The position numbers and the translations under genes were made by a program. 64,000 nt of DNA from Actinacidiphila acididurans (GTDB taxonomy: Bacteria; Actinomycetota; Actinomycetes; Streptomycetales; Streptomycetaceae), in assembly GCF_016918855.1 (NCBI RefSeq), contig NZ_JADKYB010000006.1, positions 248,001 to 312,000 on the forward strand. The letters are read 5' to 3'. The notes beneath the pieces were generated by a model. That model saw only the letters and a list, made by a program, of their open reading frames with translations. It had not been told where the DNA came from and did not search any database. Below, piece by piece: positions 60,391-64,000 of this stretch. Numbering within the stretch: the stretch's first letter is position 1; the number at the start of each line of letters is the position of its first letter.

Positions 60391-61014
60391 TCAGCCGGTG
60401 GTGTCTTCGGCCGGTGCGCCGGCCGCCCGCTCGGTGAGGGTCTGCCACACGGCCCGCACCTGGGGTTCGAGCGCGTCGAGCGGGCCGTCGTTGTGGATCA
60501 CCAGGTCCGCCACGGCCAGCCGCTCCTCGCGGGTCGCCTGCGCGGCCATCCGGGCCCCGGCCTCCTCCTCGGTCATGCCCCGCTGCCGCACCAGCCGGTC
60601 CACCTGGGTCCCGGGCGCCACGTCCACCACGACCACCAGGTCGTACAGCGGTGCCAGGCCGTTCTCGGTCAGCAGCGGTACGTCGTGGACCACGATCGCG
60701 TCCGCCCCGGCCGCCCGCTGCAACTCCTCCGAGCGGCGGCGGACCAGCGGGTGGACGATCGCGTTCAGCGCCTTGAGCCGCTCCTGGTCGGCGAAGACGA
60801 TCGCGCCGAGCGCGGGCCGGTCCAGCGCGCCCTCCGAGGTCAGCACCCCCGGCCCGAACTCGGCCACTACCGCGGCCAGTCCCTCGGTGCCGGGCGCCAC
60901 CACCTCCCGGGAGATCCGGTCGGAGTCGATCAGCACCGCGCCGAAGGAGACCAGCAGCCGCGCCACCTCGCTCTTGCCGGCCCCGATCCCACCCGTCAAC
61001 CCCACGTTCAGCAT
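60391..61014 (-). CDS. coaE: Dephospho-CoA kinase
   Basis: A 207-residue P-loop kinase for the last step of coenzyme A synthesis. Walker A is [35 protein letters not shown] holds the catalytic Asp, and [20 protein letters not shown] and [17 protein letters not shown] are the family's dephospho-CoA and lid motifs. Length is normal; no DUF or GrpB-like fusion as in mycobacteria is present. The ATG at 61014 is seven bases after TAGGGT on the minus strand, predicting a leaderless mRNA. Confidence 0.96.
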   Translation of the reverse strand: MLNVGLTGGIGAGKSEVARLLVSFGAVLIDSDRISREVVAPGTEGLAAVVAEFGPGVLTSEGALDRPALGAIVFADQERLKALNAIVHPLVRRRSEELQRAAGADAIVVHDVPLLTENGLAPLYDLVVVVDVAPGTQVDRLVRQRGMTEEEAGARMAAQATREERLAVADLVIHNDGPLDALEPQVRAVWQTLTERAAGAPAEDTTG

Positions 61015-61021
61015 GCGACTC

Positions 61022-61027
61022 ACCCTA
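61022..61027 (-). promoter_or_regulatory. -10-like hexamer for leaderless coaE
   Basis: TAGGGT on the minus strand, seven bases before the ATG at 61014. It lies immediately beside the plus-strand sigma-R element at 61029, so the two divergent promoters nearly abut. Confidence 0.45.
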
Positions 61028-61028
61028 G

Positions 61029-61055
61029 GGGAATGGGGTAGCCGAGCGGCGTGTT
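61029..61055 (+). promoter_or_regulatory. Sigma-R-type promoter upstream of the TPR gene
   Basis: GGGAAT (61029-61034), exactly 18 bases, then GTT (61053-61055), another full match to the sigma-R consensus. The TTG start of the TPR gene is 51 bases downstream. Confidence 0.6.
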
Positions 61056-61105
61056 GGGTATGTCTGTCCAGACGATCACTCGTCGGCCGCAGGAGGGAGG
61101 GTGCA

Positions 61106-61471
61106 TTGCCCGAGCGGACCCCCGAGACCCATGTCATCGACTATCGCGCCGCGGAGCAGTTGCTGGAGGCGCGCGACCCGCGTGGCGCTGTGAAGCTGCT
61201 CGACCCCGTGATAGCCGCCCATCCGGAGAACACCGCCGCCAGGCTGCTGCGGGCCCGCGCCTTCTTCGCGGCGGCCCAGTTGCGCCCGGCGGAACTGGAG
61301 TTCCTGGTGGTGCTGGAGCGCGAACCGGACAATGCGTTCGCCCACTTCGCGCTCGCCCGCACCCTGGAGCGGGCCAACCGCGCCGACGAGGCGCAGCGCC
61401 ACTTCCGGCTGGCCGCCGCGCTCGATCCGCGGCCGGACTACCTGGCCGCCGCCCGCTTCGACAACGGCTGA
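61106..61471 (+). CDS. Small tetratricopeptide-repeat protein
   Basis: A 121-residue all-helical protein with three TPR-like units: [39 protein letters not shown], and [20 protein letters not shown], closing with [20 protein letters not shown]. The first residues [19 protein letters not shown] fit the actinobacterial homologues I recall. The start is TTG 61106, supported by GGAGGGAGG a few bases upstream. TPR proteins mediate protein contacts; the partner is unknown. A sigma-R promoter and a T-tract terminator bracket it as a single-gene unit. Confidence 0.85.
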   Translation: MPERTPETHVIDYRAAEQLLEARDPRGAVKLLDPVIAAHPENTAARLLRARAFFAAAQLRPAELEFLVVLEREPDNAFAHFALARTLERANRADEAQRHFRLAAALDPRPDYLAAARFDNG

Positions 61472-61547
61472 CCGGCGCCGCGGGCCGCCGCACCGCAGCG
61501 TCACCACCGGGCCCGGCGCCGTATCGGCGAGCACCGGGCCCATGGCA

Positions 61548-61576
61548 GGGCCCGGCCGCCGGGCCCCGCTTTTTTC
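61548..61576 (+). terminator. Rho-independent terminator after the TPR gene
   Basis: GGGCCCGG pairs with CCGGGCCC around a CCG loop, followed closely by six T (61570-61575). Confidence 0.75.
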
Positions 61577-61708
61577 GCGCCCTGCCACCGGGAACCCGCG
61601 GGCGCCGACTGTTCGTCAAACTCGTGTCAAGGAAACCGTCCTGCGGGGTGTGCGGCGGACGGTCCCGCCGTAGTGTTCACACCCCCGGGCGAAGGGGGAG
61701 CGGGGACC

Positions 61709-62722
61709 ATGGTTGTCGTCGTGGTGCTGCTGATCGTCGCCGCCGTGCTGGGCGTCGTGATGCTGCCGGCCAGTCTGAGAATCGTCAAGCAGTACGAACG
61801 CGGCGTGGTCTACCGGTTCGGCCGGGTCGACCCGCTGCCCAAGGGACCGGGGCCGCGTCTGCTCCTTCCTTTCGTCGACCGCATGACCAAGGTGAACATG
61901 CAGGTCGTCACCATGCCGGTGCCCTCCCAGGAGGGCATCACGCGGGACAACGTGTCGGTCCGGGTCGACGCGGTGCTCTACTTCCGCGTGGTGGACCCGA
62001 TCCGGGCCACCGTGGACGTGCAGAACTACGAGTTCGCGATGCTCCAGGTGGCGCAGACCTCGCTGCGGTCCATCATCGGCAAGAGCGACCTGGACGACCT
62101 GCTGTCCGGGCGGGAGAAGCTGCACGAGGGCCTGGAACTGATGCTGTCCACCCCGGCCACCGGGTGGGGCGTCCACATCGACCGGGTCGAGATCAAGGAC
62201 GTGGCGCTGCCGGAGTCCATGAAGCGGTCGATGGCCCGGCAGGCCGAGGCCGACCGCGAGCGGCGGGCCCGGATCATCACCGCCGACGGCGAACTCCAGG
62301 CGTCGCACAAGCTGTCCGAGGCGGCGCGGGCGATGGACGCCAATCCGGCCGCGCTGCAACTGCGCATGCTCCAGACCGTGGTCGAGGTGGCCGCCGAGAA
62401 GAACTCCACGCTGGTGCTGCCCTTCCCGGTGGAACTGCTGCGCTTCTTCGACCGCGCCGCCCAGGGCAGCGGCGGCGCGGGTGACCCGCAGCGGCCTACG
62501 GGCGCCCCGGACACCGAAGCGACCGACGCGCCGGGGACCGGCCGGCCGGTGCGGGACGGCTCCGGCGGCCCGGCCGGCCTTGCCGACGGCTCGTCCTCGT
62601 CCGGCCCGGCGGCGGAACTCGGCCAGGAGCCGGACCAGGAACTGGACCGGCAGCCCGACCGCGCCGAACTGCCCAAGTCCGCCTCCCCGCAGATCCCGGA
62701 CCCCCGCTCCTCGGAGGAGTGA
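61709..62722 (+). CDS. SPFH/stomatin-like (slipin) membrane protein
   Basis: A 337-residue protein: one N-terminal transmembrane helix (VVVVVLLIVAAVLGVVML), then the band 7 domain with RIVKQYERGVVYRFGRVDPL, PFVDRMTKVNMQVVTMPVPS, RDNVSVRVDAVLYFRVVDP, VAQTSLRSIIGKSDLDDLLS and IDRVEIKDVALPESMKRSMA, then a coiled segment (RQAEADRERRARIITADGEL). The last 90 residues are a Pro/Gly/Asp-rich tail. SPFH proteins scaffold membrane microdomains. No NfeD partner lies beside it. ATG 61709 has a GAAGGGGGAG site. Confidence 0.9.
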   Translation: MVVVVVLLIVAAVLGVVMLPASLRIVKQYERGVVYRFGRVDPLPKGPGPRLLLPFVDRMTKVNMQVVTMPVPSQEGITRDNVSVRVDAVLYFRVVDPIRATVDVQNYEFAMLQVAQTSLRSIIGKSDLDDLLSGREKLHEGLELMLSTPATGWGVHIDRVEIKDVALPESMKRSMARQAEADRERRARIITADGELQASHKLSEAARAMDANPAALQLRMLQTVVEVAAEKNSTLVLPFPVELLRFFDRAAQGSGGAGDPQRPTGAPDTEATDAPGTGRPVRDGSGGPAGLADGSSSSGPAAELGQEPDQELDRQPDRAELPKSASPQIPDPRSSEE

Positions 62723-62743
62723 CCCGGCAGGGCCCGGGCCCGC

Positions 62744-63271
62744 TCAGAACAGCGGTGCCGGCAGCACGCCCTCCAGGGCGAGGAGGGCGCGCTTGATCTC
62801 CAGGCCGCCGCCGAAGCCGCCTATGCCGCCGTCGCTCTCGATCACGCGGTGGCACGGCACGACCACGGGCAGCGGGTTCGCTCCCATGGCCATGCCCACC
62901 GCACGGGCCGCCCCCGGCTCGCCGACCCGGTCGGCCAGGTCCTGGTACCCCACCACGCTGCCGTACGGCACCCCGGCCGCCAGCTCCCGCAGCACCTGGC
63001 GGGCGAAGCCGGTGATCATCGACCAGTCCAGGCCGAGCGTGAACCGGGTCAGCTCGCCGGCGAAGTACGCGTCCAGCTCGTCGGCCGCCCCGGCCAGCCG
63101 CTCCGGGGCCCGCTCGGGCACGCATCCCAGCCGCCGGGCCAGGCCCGCGACCGCCCGCCCGGCGGTGGCCTCGTCCGCGTTGAAGCACACCTGGACCACC
63201 CCCGCCCGGGTCGCCGCCACCAGCAGCGGCCCCACCGGGGTATCCCGTACCGTCCACGCCACGTCCGTCAC
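62744..63271 (-). CDS. ogt: Methylated-DNA--protein-cysteine methyltransferase
   Basis: A 175-residue suicide repair protein that removes alkyl groups from O6-alkylguanine. The C-terminal DNA-binding domain has [36 protein letters not shown] and the acceptor motif [20 protein letters not shown] with the reactive Cys of PCHRV. The N-terminal domain is present ([18 protein letters not shown]). GTG 63271 was preferred over a longer form because TAGCGT lies seven bases upstream on the minus strand and homology begins there. It is divergent from uvrB, another repair gene. Confidence 0.92.
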   Translation of the reverse strand: MTDVAWTVRDTPVGPLLVAATRAGVVQVCFNADEATAGRAVAGLARRLGCVPERAPERLAGAADELDAYFAGELTRFTLGLDWSMITGFARQVLRELAAGVPYGSVVGYQDLADRVGEPGAARAVGMAMGANPLPVVVPCHRVIESDGGIGGFGGGLEIKRALLALEGVLPAPLF

Positions 63272-63343
63272 GCCCCCCACGCTAGCCGGGGGGTACGACA
63301 CCGGGCGGTGACTCCCGGCATCCGGAGCTTCACTCGGCGCGGA

Positions 63344-63366
63344 TTGTCGGTGGGTGGTCGTACCGT
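63344..63366 (+). promoter_or_regulatory. DNA-damage (RecA-NDp type) promoter of uvrB
   Basis: TTGTCGGTG (63344-63352), 8 bases, then TACCGT (63361-63366). This fits the actinobacterial RecA-independent damage promoter tTGTCRGTG-N8-TAnnnT at every fixed position, the site acted on by PafBC in mycobacteria. ATG 63374 is seven bases further, so the mRNA would be leaderless. Confidence 0.7.
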
Positions 63367-63373
63367 GGGTGTC

Positions 63374-64000
63374 ATGCGGCCCGTATCAGACATCGAACGC
63401 ACTGTGGCGCCTTTCGAGGTCGTCAGCCCGTTCCGGCCCAGCGGCGACCAGCCGACGGCCATCGACGACCTTGAGAAGCGCATCCGCGCAGGTGAGCAGG
63501 ATGTCGTGCTGCTCGGTGCGACCGGCACCGGCAAGTCCGCGACCACCGCCTGGATGATCGAGCGGCTGCAGCGCCCCACCCTGGTCATGGCGCCGAACAA
63601 GACGCTCGCCGCCCAGCTCGCCAACGAGTTCCGCGAGCTGCTGCCCAACAACGCGGTCGAGTACTTCGTGTCGTACTACGACTACTACCAGCCCGAGGCG
63701 TACGTCCCGCAGACGGACACCTACATCGAGAAGGACTCCTCGATCAACGAGGAGGTGGAGCGGCTGCGGCACTCCACGACCAACTCGCTGCTCACCCGCC
63801 GTGACGTCGTCGTCGTCGCGTCCGTCTCCTGCATCTACGGCCTGGGCACCCCGCAGGAGTACGTGGACCGCATGGTCCGGCTGCGGGTCGGCGACGTGAT
63901 CGACCGCGACGCCCTGCTGCGCAAATTCGTCGACATCCAGTACACCCGCAACGACCTGGCCTTCACCCGCGGCACCTTCCGGGTCCGCGGCGACACCGTG
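63374..64000 (+). CDS. uvrB: Excinuclease ABC subunit B (3' end missing)
   Basis: The first 209 codons of UvrB, cut by the window end. Visible are [20 protein letters not shown], Walker [21 protein letters not shown] (about 47-66), [20 protein letters not shown], the beta-hairpin region [20 protein letters not shown] that clamps damaged DNA, and [20 protein letters not shown]. The helicase motifs and UvrC-binding domain lie beyond the window. UvrB verifies damage in nucleotide excision repair. Confidence 0.97.
   Translation, partial: MRPVSDIERTVAPFEVVSPFRPSGDQPTAIDDLEKRIRAGEQDVVLLGATGTGKSATTAWMIERLQRPTLVMAPNKTLAAQLANEFRELLPNNAVEYFVSYYDYYQPEAYVPQTDTYIEKDSSINEEVERLRHSTTNSLLTRRDVVVVASVSCIYGLGTPQEYVDRMVRLRVGDVIDRDALLRKFVDIQYTRNDLAFTRGTFRVRGDTV

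Overview
The window is chromosomal DNA from a high-GC actinomycete, almost certainly a Streptomyces or a close relative in the Streptomycetaceae. The evidence is very strong G/C bias at third codon positions, many GTG and some TTG starts, 4-base start/stop overlaps, the bifunctional HisA/TrpF-type enzyme PriA, the trpC-trpM-trpB-trpA arrangement, an ANTAR response regulator of the PdtaR type, and the order his - trp - lgt - gltBD - pyk - liv - polA - rpsA - coaE - uvrB, which I recognise as Streptomyces core-chromosome order. I see no phage, insertion sequence, CRISPR array or rRNA; one tRNA gene is present. Most of the window is housekeeping DNA, and the unusual material is mainly in regulatory sites and repeats.

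Layout. 1-4000: end of a DUF2567-type membrane protein, YbaK, a LON-domain protein, and a large membrane-anchored beta-helix-like protein. 4065-9932: histidine operon hisD-hisC-hisB-(50-aa membrane ORF)-hisH-priA-ridA-hisF. 9970-12180: a TIGR03085-type protein, a proline-rich membrane protein and hisI. 12261-20379: trpE, then a reverse-strand secreted sedolisin-like protease, then three small membrane genes typical of the trp region, trpC, the 47-codon trpM, trpB and trpA, closed by a long hairpin. 20502-23421: DsbA-like thiol protein, lgt, and a VIT-family iron/manganese transporter behind a candidate iron box. 23763-29763: gltB-gltD glutamate synthase with a GlnR-like box upstream and a classical terminator downstream. 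30105-36889: HExxH metallopeptidase-like protein, pepN, and a two-gene PLP decarboxylase / flavin N-hydroxylase unit resembling desA-desB of siderophore pathways. 37041-44860: pyk and the branched-chain amino-acid ABC transporter livKHMGF. 45000-48815: ANTAR regulator, tRNA-Leu(CAA), thioesterase, FdhF/YdeP-type molybdoenzyme. 48927-59042: polA, secreted lytic transglycosylase, HrpB helicase, a methyltransferase, rpsA. 59336-64000: PAC2 protein, coaE, TPR protein, SPFH protein, O6-alkylguanine-DNA methyltransferase, and the start of uvrB.

How the genes work together. The his and trp genes supply most of both pathways (hisG, hisE, trpD and trpG are not here), and PriA links them because no separate trpF is present. 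GltBD provides glutamate nitrogen for these pathways, the Liv system imports branched-chain amino acids, and Pyk feeds central carbon. polA, uvrB and the alkyltransferase are DNA-repair functions.

Main points for a second look. (1) A large set of genes have a -10-like hexamer placed 6-7 nt before the start codon and no Shine-Dalgarno sequence, predicting leaderless mRNAs. (2) Two exact matches to the sigma-R consensus GGGAAT-N18-GTT lie before the PAC2 and TPR genes. (3) uvrB has an exact match to the actinobacterial RecA-independent DNA-damage promoter. (4) A modular intergenic repeat occurs several times, one copy bounded by perfect 22-bp inverted repeats. (5) A 36-bp, seven-unit degenerate minisatellite runs across the HrpB start codon in frame. 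(6) The decarboxylase/N-hydroxylase pair lacks the acyltransferase and synthetase a siderophore pathway would need.
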